From Sphingobium trunci (GTDB taxonomy: Bacteria > Pseudomonadota > Alphaproteobacteria > Sphingomonadales > Sphingomonadaceae), in the NCBI RefSeq assembly GCF_022664535.1, contig NZ_JAKUJY010000007.1, positions 124,001 to 188,000 of the forward strand: 64,000 bases of DNA. The letters are read 5' to 3'. Shown here one piece after another: positions 39,012 through 47,719 of the stretch. A program made the position numbers and the translations under genes. The notes under the pieces were generated by a model. It saw only the letters and a list, made by a program, of their open reading frames with translations. It searched no databases and had not been told where the DNA came from. Every line of letters starts with the position of its first letter. The stretch's first letter is position 1.

Positions 39012-39752
39012 ATGACGTCTTTTTCCGATCGTATTGGTCTGCTTCAGGAAGACCTGAGGGTGCCGCTCTACCTTCAGTTGCAGCAACTGGTGCGGCAGGC
39101 GATCCAGAGCCGCCTGCTTGTCCAGGATGACGTCATCCCGGCCGAGCGCGACCTGGCCGAGGAATATGGCGTCTCGCGCATCACCGTACGCAAGGCGATT
39201 GACGGGCTGGCGCAGGAAGGGCTGCTGGTGCGGCGGCGCGGTGCGGGCACCTTCGTCGCCGCGCGCGTCGACAAGAGCTTTTCCAAGCTCTCCTCCTTCT
39301 CGGAGGACATGATGGCGCGCGGACGCCGGCCCAGCAGCGAATGGCTGTCCAAGTCGGTCGGATCGGTGACGCCGGAGGAATCGCTGTCGCTGGGCCTGTC
39401 GCCCGGCACGCGGGTCTATCGCTTCCAGCGCATGCGCTTTGCCGACGATGTGCCGATGGCGGTCGAATATTCGACCATCGTCGGCCACTGCCTGCCCTCG
39501 CTCGATGCCGTGGTCGATTCGCTCTATACCGCGCTGGAGGCCAATGGCTGCCGTCCGGTGCGGGCGTTGCAGCGGCTGCGGGCGATGCATTTTCCGTCCG
39601 AACAGTCGAAGCGGCTCGGTGTCGAAACCGGCCATGCGGGGCTGTTCATCGAACGACGCGGTTTCCTGGCCGATGGCGAGGCCGTGGAGTTCACCCAGAG
39701 CTATTATCGCGGCGATGCCTATGACGTCGTCGCGGAGCTAAACGCCAGCTAG
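39012..39752 (+). CDS. nagR: GntR/HutC-family transcriptional regulator of GlcNAc genes
   Basis: A 246-residue regulator with an N-terminal GntR winged helix (VPLYLQLQQLVRQAI, IPAERDLAEEYGVSRITVRKAIDGLAQEGLLVRRRGAGTF in segments) and a C-terminal UTRA effector domain (YRFQRMRFADDVPMAVEYST, FIERRGFLADGEAVEFTQSYYRGD). HutC-branch proteins beside nag genes usually sense GlcNAc-6-P or GlcN-6-P. ATG 39012 follows GGAGGG; the frame extends to 38871 without support. It lies 29 bases before nagB and is divergent from the receptor, so it may control both. Confidence 0.92.
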   Translation: MTSFSDRIGLLQEDLRVPLYLQLQQLVRQAIQSRLLVQDDVIPAERDLAEEYGVSRITVRKAIDGLAQEGLLVRRRGAGTFVAARVDKSFSKLSSFSEDMMARGRRPSSEWLSKSVGSVTPEESLSLGLSPGTRVYRFQRMRFADDVPMAVEYSTIVGHCLPSLDAVVDSLYTALEANGCRPVRALQRLRAMHFPSEQSKRLGVETGHAGLFIERRGFLADGEAVEFTQSYYRGDAYDVVAELNAS

Positions 39753-39781
39753 TCCGGCAGGTCCGGGCCAAAGGGGATTCA

Positions 39782-40813
39782 ATGCCAGATGTGAGTGTGG
39801 AGCAAGGCTGTTCCGCGATGCGCCGGGAAGCCGGTGAAAGTGGCCCATCCTTCGCCCGTTTCCTGGACCGCAACGCCGATACGCTGCGCCGGTTGGGCGA
39901 GCGGCTGCGCGCCGATCCCCCCGCCTTCGTCGTGACCTGCGCGCGGGGGTCGTCGGACCATGCGGCGACCTATGGAAAATATCTGATCGAAACCCTGCTG
40001 GGCCTGCCGGTCGCTTCGGCGGCGCCGTCCGTCACATCGGTGTTCGCCACCGAATTCCAGCAGACCGGCGCCCTGCTGATCGCCATTTCACAGTCGGGCC
40101 GCAGCCCGGACCTGCTGTCCACCGTCGAGCGCTACAAGCGGGCGGGCGCCTATGTGGTGGTGCTGGTGAACGACGAGACGTCGCCGCTCGCCGCCATGGC
40201 CGACACGCTGCTGCCGCTTTGCGCCGGGGCGGAAACCTCGGTCGCGGCGACCAAGTCCTTCATAACCTCGATCGCGGGCCTGGCCGCGCTTGCAGCCTAT
40301 TGGAGCGAGGACGAGGCGCTGGTCGAGGCGTTGCATGCCCTGCCCGCGCAACTGGAGCAGGCCTATGCGCTCGACTGGACGCCGATGGTCGAGGCGCTGG
40401 CCGATGCGCGCAACCTGTTCATCGTCGGGCGCGGCTATGGCCTGTCGGTGACGCAGGAAGCCGCGCTCAAGCTCAAGGAAACCTGCGGCCTTCATGCCGA
40501 GGGCTTTTCCAGCGCGGAGGTCCGGCACGGCCCGATGGCGATCGTGCATAACGGCTTCCCGGTGCTGGCCTTCGCGACCAGCGACAGATCGGGCGACGAT
40601 GTGCGGCAGGCGGCGGCCGAATTTGCCGAACGCGGCGCCCATGTGCTGCTGGCCGATCCTTCGGGCAGGCTGCCGGTGCTGGCGGCCCATGCCGTGCTGG
40701 AGCCGATCCTGATGATCCAGTCCTTCTACGGCGCAGCGGAAAAGCTGGCCTGGAGCCGCGGTCTCGATCCCGACCAGCCGCCCTTCCTGCGCAAGGTCAC
40801 CGAAACGCGATGA
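39782..40813 (+). CDS. nagB: Glucosamine-6-phosphate deaminase, SIS-domain type (NagB-II)
   Basis: A 343-residue protein with two SIS domains like the isomerase half of GlmS but without the glutaminase domain. Motifs: VTCARGSSDHAATYGKYLIE, LIAISQSGRSPDLL, AAETS-type loop ETSVAATKSFITS, FIVGRGYGLSVTQEAALKLKET and HGPMAIV. Such proteins next to nagA replace classical NagB and convert GlcN-6-P to fructose-6-P and ammonia. AAGGGGA precedes the ATG. It overlaps nagA by 4 bases. Confidence 0.92.
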   Translation: MPDVSVEQGCSAMRREAGESGPSFARFLDRNADTLRRLGERLRADPPAFVVTCARGSSDHAATYGKYLIETLLGLPVASAAPSVTSVFATEFQQTGALLIAISQSGRSPDLLSTVERYKRAGAYVVVLVNDETSPLAAMADTLLPLCAGAETSVAATKSFITSIAGLAALAAYWSEDEALVEALHALPAQLEQAYALDWTPMVEALADARNLFIVGRGYGLSVTQEAALKLKETCGLHAEGFSSAEVRHGPMAIVHNGFPVLAFATSDRSGDDVRQAAAEFAERGAHVLLADPSGRLPVLAAHAVLEPILMIQSFYGAAEKLAWSRGLDPDQPPFLRKVTETR

Positions 40814-41934
40814 GCGTGACCGGCTTTCGCAACGGGCGGATATTGACCCGCGATGCCGTGCTGGACGGCGGCGCCTTCGAACTGGACGGCGTCCGGATCG
40901 GCGCGATCGCACAGGCGGGCGAGGATGCGCTGGACCTGGAGGGCGGCTGGATCGTCCCCGGCTTCATCGACACGCAGGTCAATGGCGGGGACGGCGTGCT
41001 GTTCAACGACCAGCCCGACGTCGATGCGATCGCGCGGATCGGCGCGGCCCATGCGCGCTATGGCACGACCGCCTTCCTGCCGACGCTGATCAGTTGCCCG
41101 CTGCCGGTGATCGCGCGGGCGCTGGACGCGGTGGACCGGGCGATCGAGCAGGGCGTGCCCGGCGTTGCCGGCATCCATGTCGAGGGGCCGTTCCTGAATG
41201 AAGCGCGCAAGGGCATTCATGACGCCGGGAATTTCCGTCCGCTGGACGAGGAAGCGCTGGCGCTGCTGGCCGCGCCGCGCAGGGGCAGGGTGCTGGTCAC
41301 GCTGGCGCCCGAACAGAATGACCCCGCCGCGATCCGCAAGCTGGCCGAGGCGGGCGTGATCGTCAGCATCGGCCACAGCAATGCCACCTATGCACAGGCG
41401 CGGGCCGCGATCGATGCCGGGGCGACGGGCGTGACCCATCTGTTCAACGCCATGTCGCCGCTGCACCATCGCGAGCCGGGTGTGGTCGGCGCGGCGCTGG
41501 AGGACCGGACGCTCTATTGCGGGCTCATCATCGACGGCGCGCACATGCACCCCGCCGCGGCGCGGATCGCGCTGGCGGCGCGGCCGCTCGACCGGTTCCT
41601 GCTGGTGACGGACGCAATGCCGAGCGTCGGCAGCATGGACAAGGCCTTCATGCTGAACGGCGAGCGCATCACTGTCGAGAATGGCGTGTGCGTCAATGAA
41701 TCGGGCACGCTGGCCGGGTCGGACCTCGACATGGCGGGGGCGGTGCGCAACATCCACGCGCTGGGCCTGCCGCTGGAACAGGCGGTGGCGATGGCGGCGG
41801 CCAACCCGGCGGCGTTCCTGGGCCTGGGCGGGGAGCAGGGCGTGCTGGCGCCGGGGCTTCGCGCGGATTTCGTCTGGCTGGATCGCGAACTGACGGTTCG
41901 CGGCACCTGGATCGGCGGCAAGCGGGTCGCCTGA
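40810..41934 (+). CDS. nagA: N-acetylglucosamine-6-phosphate deacetylase
   Basis: Deacetylates GlcNAc-6-P to GlcN-6-P for NagB-II. The amidohydrolase fold shows GGWIVPGFIDTQVNGGDGVLFND (partial), the metal glutamate in HVEGPFLNEARKGIHD, SIGHSNATY, HLFNAMSPLHHREPGVVG, and the catalytic aspartate in LVTDAMPSVGS. At 374 residues it has family length. ATGA overlap with nagB. Two hairpins separate it from nagF. Confidence 0.96.
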   Translation: MSVTGFRNGRILTRDAVLDGGAFELDGVRIGAIAQAGEDALDLEGGWIVPGFIDTQVNGGDGVLFNDQPDVDAIARIGAAHARYGTTAFLPTLISCPLPVIARALDAVDRAIEQGVPGVAGIHVEGPFLNEARKGIHDAGNFRPLDEEALALLAAPRRGRVLVTLAPEQNDPAAIRKLAEAGVIVSIGHSNATYAQARAAIDAGATGVTHLFNAMSPLHHREPGVVGAALEDRTLYCGLIIDGAHMHPAAARIALAARPLDRFLLVTDAMPSVGSMDKAFMLNGERITVENGVCVNESGTLAGSDLDMAGAVRNIHALGLPLEQAVAMAAANPAAFLGLGGEQGVLAPGLRADFVWLDRELTVRGTWIGGKRVA

Positions 41935-41966
41935 GCGCCCGCCTTCGCTGCCTTGGTTTGATGGTC

Positions 41967-41989
41967 CCGGCAGCGATTGCCGGAATTTT
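41967..41989 (+). terminator. Terminator-like hairpin after nagA
   Basis: CCGGCA (41967-41972) and TGCCGG (41978-41983) form a 6-bp stem with a 5-base loop, followed by AATTTT (41984-41989). It lies 32 bases after the nagA stop and could lower readthrough into nagF. Confidence 0.5.
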
Positions 41990-41995
41990 GATGCC

Positions 41996-42039
41996 GCATT
42001 TTCCGGGCCGCCGACCGCCAGGGGCCGACCCGGAAATGC
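41996..42039 (+). other. Leader hairpin directly before the nagF ribosome-binding site
   Basis: GCATTTTCCGGG (41996-42007) pairs with CCCGGAAATGC (42029-42039): 11 base pairs with one bulged T and a 21-base loop. The right arm ends 4 bases before the Shine-Dalgarno GAAGGGGA. It could insulate or regulate nagF translation. Confidence 0.5.
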
Positions 42040-42054
42040 ACTGAAGGGGACGCA

Positions 42055-44553
42055 ATGGGTTCGATCATCCTCACTTCGCCCTTGCAGGGCTGGGCCACGG
42101 CCATAGACGATGTGCCCGACGCCGTGTTTTCCGGCCGGATGCTGGGCGACGGCGTGGCCATCGATCCGATCGGTAATATGCTGCACGCGCCCTGCGACGG
42201 CGAGGTGCTGACGCTGCACGCAAGCCATCATGCGGTGACGCTGCGCGGCGAAGGCGGGGTCGAGCTGCTGATGCATCTGGGCATCGACACGGTGGCGCTG
42301 GGCGGCAGGGGTTTCGAGCCGCTGGTGGCGGTGGGGGAAGCGGTGACGCGCGGCCAGCCGCTGGTGCGCTTCGATCTGGATGGGGTGGCGCAGGCGGTGC
42401 CGTCGCTGATGACTCCGCTGATCGTCACCAATGGCGAGAAATTCCGCATCACCCGCACCGAGACCGGCAAGCTGGTGGGCGTGGGCGAGGGGTTGATCTA
42501 TCTCGAACCCGCCGAACCGGCGGTGGAGGTGACCCGCGACGATCAGGGCGTGCGGGTCAGCGGCAAGGTGCGCGTGCCGATGGTGCATGGCATCCATGCC
42601 CGGCCCGCGGCGCGCGTCGGGGAGACGGCGCGGGCTTTCGTCGCGGAAAGCTGGATCGTCAAGGATGGCTGCGAAGCATCGACCCGATCGCCCATCGCCT
42701 TGCTGAAGCTGGGCATCCGTCTGGCGGACGAGGTGGAGGTGGTGGCCAGCGGCGTCGACGCGGACGCGGCGGTCGCGGCGCTCATCGCGCTGATCGAAGG
42801 TGGCATGGACGAGCATGACCATGCCGAAGCCGCGCCGGTCGCGGTGGCGGAGCCCGTGGCGCTCGCCATTCCCGAAGGCGCGCTGGCCGGGACGCTGGCG
42901 GCGCCGGGCTATGCCGTCGGGCAGGCGCGCTGGCTGCGGGTCGACGACATTGAGGTGCCGCGCGACGGGCAGGGGCTGGACCATGAGACGGAGCGGCTGA
43001 ATGCCGCGCTGGACAGCATGCGTCTGCGCCTGTCCGATGCGTCGGGGGATGAGACGGGCGCGGCGATCCGCCGTGCCCATGCGGCCTTTCTGGAAGATCC
43101 GGCGTTGCAGCTCGATGCCTATGCGCGGATCGGGCAAGGCAGGGATGCGGGCCATGCGTGGCGGCACGCCTGCCGCGCCACGGCCGAGACGATGCGGACC
43201 ATGGGCGATGCGCGCTTTGCCGAGCGGGCCGACGATCTGATCGACCTGGAGCGGCAGATGCTGCGCATCCTGACCGGGACGCAGGAGGAGGCGTTGCGCT
43301 TCGCGCCCGGCACCATCCTGCTGGCCGACGAACTGCTGCCTTCACAGGTGATGGCGCTGGATTCGCATGTCATCGGCCTTGTGCTGGAGCGGGGCGGGCC
43401 GACATCGCATGTCGCGATCCTGGCGGCGACCATGGGCCTGCCCGCGCTGGTGGCGGTGGGTCCGGCGCTGGCCGGGATCGCCGACGGGGTGACGCTGATC
43501 CTCGATGCGGATGGCGGGCTGGTCCATGCCGATCCGGCGGCGGACCGTCTGGCAGAGGCGCAGGCGGAAGTCGCGCGGCGCGCGGCGGCGCGGGAGGCGG
43601 CGGTGGCGGCCGCGGCGGAACATTGCGTCAGCCGCGACGGCGTGCGGATCGAGGCCTTCGCCAATCTCGGCTCGGTCGAGGACGCGGCGATCGCCATGGC
43701 GCATGGCGCCGAGGGATCGGGCCTGCTGCGCACCGAATTCCTGTTTCTGGAGCGCGACACCGCGCCGACCGTGGCGGAGCAGGCCGCGCTCTACGGTGCG
43801 GTGGCGGCGAAGCTGGAGGGCAGGCCGCTGATCGTGCGCCTGCTCGACATCGGCGGCGACAAGCCCGCGCCCTACCTGCCGATCGCGGCCGAGGACAATC
43901 CGGCGCTGGGCCTGCGCGGCATTCGCGTCGGGCTGGCCATGCCGGAGGTGCTGGATGAACAGTTGCGCGCCATCCTGTCGGTGAGGCCGCACGGCCAGTG
44001 CCGGATCATGGTGCCGATGGTGGCCAGCGCGGCGGAATTGCTGAAGGTGCGGGAGCGGGTGGCCGCGATCGCCGGCGAAATGGGCCTGGCGCACCGGCCC
44101 GAAATCGGGATCATGGTGGAAACGCCCGCCGCCGCGGTGACGGCGGCGACGCTGGCGCGCCATGCCGATTTCCTGTCGATAGGCACCAACGACCTCACCC
44201 AATATGCGCTGGCGATGGATCGCGGCAATCCGGCGGTCGCCGCCGGGATCGACGGGCTGCATCCGGCGGTGCTGCAGCTGATCGCGCTCACCACCCAGGG
44301 CGCGCGGGCGCATGGGCGCTGGGTCGGTGTGTGCGGCGGCCTGGCCTCCGACCGGCTGGCGATCCCCCTGTTGCTGGGGCTGGGCGTAACCGAATTGTCG
44401 GCCGCTCCGCGCTTCGTGCCCGATCTGAAGGCGCTGGTGCGGCGGCTGTCCATAGCGGACTGTCGCGCCCATGCCGAACGGGCGCTGCAACGGGAATCGG
44501 CGGCCGAGGTGCGGGCGCTGGCCCGCCGCTTTGAAGGGGAGTTTCTGGCATGA
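42055..44553 (+). CDS. nagF: PTS EIIA-HPr-EI fusion protein
   Basis: A three-domain phosphotransferase passing phosphate from PEP to the GlcNAc permease. The order is EIIA of the glucose type (1-150; H74 in LLMHLGID), HPr (about 168-250; H181 in GIHARPAARV), and enzyme I (about 275-832; H452 in GGPTSHVAILA). Enzyme I also has LLDIGGDKPAPYLP and NPALGLRGIR. The HPr Ser region reads TRSPIALLKLG. At 832 residues it has family length. It carries its own general PTS components, so no separate ptsHI is needed. ATGA overlap with nagE. Confidence 0.96.
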   Translation: MGSIILTSPLQGWATAIDDVPDAVFSGRMLGDGVAIDPIGNMLHAPCDGEVLTLHASHHAVTLRGEGGVELLMHLGIDTVALGGRGFEPLVAVGEAVTRGQPLVRFDLDGVAQAVPSLMTPLIVTNGEKFRITRTETGKLVGVGEGLIYLEPAEPAVEVTRDDQGVRVSGKVRVPMVHGIHARPAARVGETARAFVAESWIVKDGCEASTRSPIALLKLGIRLADEVEVVASGVDADAAVAALIALIEGGMDEHDHAEAAPVAVAEPVALAIPEGALAGTLAAPGYAVGQARWLRVDDIEVPRDGQGLDHETERLNAALDSMRLRLSDASGDETGAAIRRAHAAFLEDPALQLDAYARIGQGRDAGHAWRHACRATAETMRTMGDARFAERADDLIDLERQMLRILTGTQEEALRFAPGTILLADELLPSQVMALDSHVIGLVLERGGPTSHVAILAATMGLPALVAVGPALAGIADGVTLILDADGGLVHADPAADRLAEAQAEVARRAAAREAAVAAAAEHCVSRDGVRIEAFANLGSVEDAAIAMAHGAEGSGLLRTEFLFLERDTAPTVAEQAALYGAVAAKLEGRPLIVRLLDIGGDKPAPYLPIAAEDNPALGLRGIRVGLAMPEVLDEQLRAILSVRPHGQCRIMVPMVASAAELLKVRERVAAIAGEMGLAHRPEIGIMVETPAAAVTAATLARHADFLSIGTNDLTQYALAMDRGNPAVAAGIDGLHPAVLQLIALTTQGARAHGRWVGVCGGLASDRLAIPLLLGLGVTELSAAPRFVPDLKALVRRLSIADCRAHAERALQRESAAEVRALARRFEGEFLA

Positions 44554-46235
44554 GGAACATTGTCGGAGCGCTTCAGCCCATCGGCCGCGCGCTGATGCTG
44601 CCGATCGCGGTGCTGCCGGTGGCGGGGCTGCTGCTGCGCCTGGGCCAGCCCGATCTGCTGGGCATTCCCCTGCTCGCGGCGGCGGGCGATGCGCTGTTTT
44701 CCAGCCTGGGCCTGCTGTTCGCCATCGGTGTCGCCACCGGCATTTCGCGGGACGGCAATGGCGCTGCGGGACTGGCGGGCGTGGTCTGCTATCTGGTCGC
44801 CATGCATGGCGGGCGGGTGATGCTGAACGTGCCGCCCGAGGTGACCGCCGGGCTGGCCGACGCGGTTGCGCAGACGGTGGCCGACGCCTGGAAGATCAAG
44901 GCCTTCGCGCGGCTCGACGTGCCGATCGGCATCAGCGCGGGGCTGATCGGGGGGGCGCTCTACAATCGCTATGCGGCGATCGAGGTGCCCGCCTATCTGT
45001 CCTTCTTCGGCGGGCGGCGGTTCGTGCCGATCGTCGCGGGCGGCGCGGGGGTGCTGATGGCGCTGGTGGTCGGCATCAGCTACAGCACGCTCGATACGGG
45101 CCTCAGCCTGGCGAGCAAGGGGCTGGTGGCGTCGGGCAGCTTCGGCCTGTTCGGTTTCGGCCTGCTCAACCGGCTGCTGCTGGTGACGGGGCTGCACCAT
45201 ATCCTCAACAATGTCGCCTGGTTCGTGCTGGGCGATTATGCCGGGACCACCGGCGATCTGCGCCGCTTCTTCGCGGGCGATCCGCATGCGGGGGCGTTCA
45301 TGGCGGGTTTCTTCCCGGTGATGATGTTCGGCCTGCCCGCCGCCTGCCTTGCGATGTACCGGTCGGCGCTGCCCGATCAGAAGAAGGCGGTGGGCGGCAT
45401 GCTGCTCAGTCTAGCGCTGACCTCCTTCCTGACCGGCGTGACCGAGCCGATCGAATTCAGCTTCATGTTCCTGGCGCCGCTGCTTTACGCTATCCATGCG
45501 GTGCTGACCGGCCTGTCGATGGTGCTGATGGACCTGCTGGGCGTGAAGCTGGGCTTCGGCTTTTCGGCGGGGCTGTTCGACTACGTGCTGAACTATGGGC
45601 GGGCGACGCGGCCGTGGATGCTGCTGCCGGTGGGCCTTGCCTATTTCGCCATCTATTATGGCGTGTTCCGTTTCGCCATCCGGCGGTTCGACCTGGCCAC
45701 GCCGGGGCGGCAGGCCAGCCGGGATGCGGTTGCCGAGACCGCCGGGGGCCAGCGCGGCGGCGCCTATCTCCGGGCGCTGGGCGGCGCGGCCAATCTGCAT
45801 ACGATCGGCGCCTGCACCACGCGGCTGCGGCTGGTGGTGCTGGATCAGGCGGCGGTGGACGAAGCGGCGCTCAAGGCGCTGGGGGCGGTTGCGGTGCTAC
45901 GTCCCTCGGCGCAAGCGGTGCAGGTGATCATCGGTCCCATGGCGGACCAGATTTCCGAGGAGATCCGCCAGGCCGCGGCCCATGATGCGCCGGTTGCCGG
46001 GCAGGCGGTGACCGCAGCGGAGGCGGCTGCGGTCGAGCCGGTCGCGGAAATCGTCGAGGCGCTGGGCGGCCGGGATGCCATCGCCGCGGCGCAGATGGTG
46101 GCCGGGCGGCTCCGCATCCTGTTGGCGCGCGAGGCGAGCGTAGCGCGTCTGGAGCATGTCGATTGCGTGCGGGCCTTTGTGCAGATCGACGCCCGGACCC
46201 TGCATATATTGGGGCGGGGCCTGATCCGGCCGTGA
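44550..46235 (+). CDS. nagE: N-acetylglucosamine-specific PTS permease EIICB with a degenerate second EIIB domain
   Basis: Imports and phosphorylates GlcNAc. EIIC spans about 1-385, with LLVTGLHHILNNVAWF and the substrate-site GVTEPIEFSFMFLAPLLY (segment). EIIB follows (about 405-475) with the phosphocysteine C422 in IGACTTRLRL. A further domain (about 495-561) repeats the EIIB pattern, EALGGRDAIAAAQMV then GRLRI, but the Cys position is V517, so it cannot be phosphorylated there. Phosphate should come from NagF. A small membrane protein follows after 89 bases. Confidence 0.95.
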   Translation: MRNIVGALQPIGRALMLPIAVLPVAGLLLRLGQPDLLGIPLLAAAGDALFSSLGLLFAIGVATGISRDGNGAAGLAGVVCYLVAMHGGRVMLNVPPEVTAGLADAVAQTVADAWKIKAFARLDVPIGISAGLIGGALYNRYAAIEVPAYLSFFGGRRFVPIVAGGAGVLMALVVGISYSTLDTGLSLASKGLVASGSFGLFGFGLLNRLLLVTGLHHILNNVAWFVLGDYAGTTGDLRRFFAGDPHAGAFMAGFFPVMMFGLPAACLAMYRSALPDQKKAVGGMLLSLALTSFLTGVTEPIEFSFMFLAPLLYAIHAVLTGLSMVLMDLLGVKLGFGFSAGLFDYVLNYGRATRPWMLLPVGLAYFAIYYGVFRFAIRRFDLATPGRQASRDAVAETAGGQRGGAYLRALGGAANLHTIGACTTRLRLVVLDQAAVDEAALKALGAVAVLRPSAQAVQVIIGPMADQISEEIRQAAAHDAPVAGQAVTAAEAAAVEPVAEIVEALGGRDAIAAAQMVAGRLRILLAREASVARLEHVDCVRAFVQIDARTLHILGRGLIRP

Positions 46236-46324
46236 CGGGAAACGATCCGTAGCCAGTTTGGCGTCTGGAAGTTGTCATTTTAGTTGCTATGTGCAACGCA
46301 AATCGATCAGCCAAGGACAAGCCC

Positions 46325-46570
46325 ATGACCCGGCCCGCCAGACAAGCCGCCATTCAGCAGCGCAGCGCTGCATGGCCGATGCCGCGCATCGCGGCGCGGG
46401 TGGAGGAAAGGCTGGCGAAGCTGCTGCTTCCGGCCGTGGCGGTCGCCGCCATGGTGCTGTTTTTCAGCCTGATCTACGGAATGGTGGATGATCTGCTGGT
46501 TGCGACCGTCATCGCCACGGTGGTGCCGATGATGTTCCTGCCGCTGATCCGCAGGGAAGGGGTCAGCTGA
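46325..46570 (+). CDS. Small two-helix membrane protein following nagE
   Basis: An 81-residue protein with a basic N-terminus (MTRPARQAAIQQRSAAW) and two hydrophobic helices (LLLPAVAVAAMVLFFSLIYG and LLVATVIATVVPMMFLPLI). AAGGA lies about 10 bases before ATG 46325; the frame to 46289 is unlikely. I recognise no family. Position suggests co-transcription with nagFE and possibly a role at the membrane with the permease, but this is inference. It overlaps the convergent ROK gene by 8 bases. Confidence 0.6.
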   Translation: MTRPARQAAIQQRSAAWPMPRIAARVEERLAKLLLPAVAVAAMVLFFSLIYGMVDDLLVATVIATVVPMMFLPLIRREGVS

Positions 46571-47483
46571 CCCCTTCACCCTCCAGCGCGTCCATGGCGA
46601 GCACCACCGCGCCCAGCGGTCCCGCCTGGTCGCCGAGCAGCGGCGCGGCCACGATCCCGCCGATGCTGTCGCTGTCGACATGCGGCAGATAGCCCCCCAA
46701 CTGCGCCACGACCTTCTCGCGCACCTGATCCAGCAGCCCGGTGCGCCCCATGCCGACCCCGCCGCCGATAAGCACCTGCCGCGCCGCCGTGCCGAGCAGG
46801 ATGGTGGAGACGAGATGCGCGATGTCGCTGGCGACATGATCCCAGCGCGGGTCCTGGGGATCGATTTCATGACCGGGCACGCCGAAGCGCCTGGCGAGGG
46901 CCGGGCCGGAAACCAGTCCCTCGATACAGTCGCCATGGAAGGGGCAACTGCCGGCAAAGCTGTCGCCTGCCGCGCGCGGGACCCGGATATGGCCGATTTC
47001 CGGATGCATGGCGCCGTGCACTGCCCGGCCATTGAACGCAAAGCCGCCGCCGACACCGGTTCCGATGGTGATATAGCAGAGGCTGTCCGAAGGCACCGGA
47101 CCCTGTGCGCCTGCGCCCCAACGCAGTTCGGCCAGCGCGGCGCCATTGACGTCGGTGTCGATCGCCGCCGGGCCATCGAAAGCTGCCGTCAACGTACCGA
47201 AAATATCGGCCCCGGCCCATCCCGGCTTGGGCGTGGGGAGCATGATGCCGAAATCCGGCGCATGCGGGTCCAGGCGAACCGGCCCGAAGCTGCCGATGCC
47301 CATGGCCGCGAACGGCGTTTCGGCGTTCCAGCCTTTCAATATCTCCACCGCCCGTCCAAGCGTGTCGGCCGGGTTGGTGGTGGGGATCATCTCCCGATCC
47401 AAAATGGCGCGGCCGCGGGCGCGCAGCACAAAGACCTTGGTTCCGCCGAGCTCTATCCCGGCCAGCATCGATTCTGCGTTCAT
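46563..47483 (-). CDS. ROK-family sugar kinase (fructokinase/mannokinase type)
   Basis: A 306-residue kinase with the phosphate loop GIELGGTKVFV, IDTDVNGAALAE (catalytic Asp region), ITIGTGVGGGFAFNG, and HPEIGHIRV followed by the zinc motif GSCPFHGDCIEGLVSGPAL. This Cys-x-x-His-x-x-Cys form is typical of ROK fructokinases rather than NagK. Such kinases often accept mannose. Since GlcNAc already enters phosphorylated by the PTS, phosphorylation of released mannose or fructose is the likelier role, feeding ManA. ATG 47481-47483 is chosen; the frame to 47678 has no support. Confidence 0.88.
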   Translation of the reverse strand: MNAESMLAGIELGGTKVFVLRARGRAILDREMIPTTNPADTLGRAVEILKGWNAETPFAAMGIGSFGPVRLDPHAPDFGIMLPTPKPGWAGADIFGTLTAAFDGPAAIDTDVNGAALAELRWGAGAQGPVPSDSLCYITIGTGVGGGFAFNGRAVHGAMHPEIGHIRVPRAAGDSFAGSCPFHGDCIEGLVSGPALARRFGVPGHEIDPQDPRWDHVASDIAHLVSTILLGTAARQVLIGGGVGMGRTGLLDQVREKVVAQLGGYLPHVDSDSIGGIVAAPLLGDQAGPLGAVVLAMDALEGEGVS

Positions 47484-47719
47484 CGGGGCGTTCCAACCAT
47501 ATCGGCCGGGCCGTCTCAAGAGGAAACTGGGTCTGTTCGCGCCGATGGCCGTTCGGTGGCGGGGTTCGTTAAAATCGGGCTCGCTCGCAAGGCATTCGAT
47601 AATGGACCTGTGCAAGGATGGGGCTTGCGATCGCTGCGATGCCCAACCGGGCCGGCAGCGTCTCCGCTCCGCCTTCACGTCCTGCGCCGGATCAGCCGGT
47701 GCCGATTCTCATCCTGATT

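Noticed and set aside
40726..43167. 813-residue minus-strand frame across nagA and nagF
   Set aside because: Antisense to two well-recognised genes; repetitive His/Arg/Gln composition.
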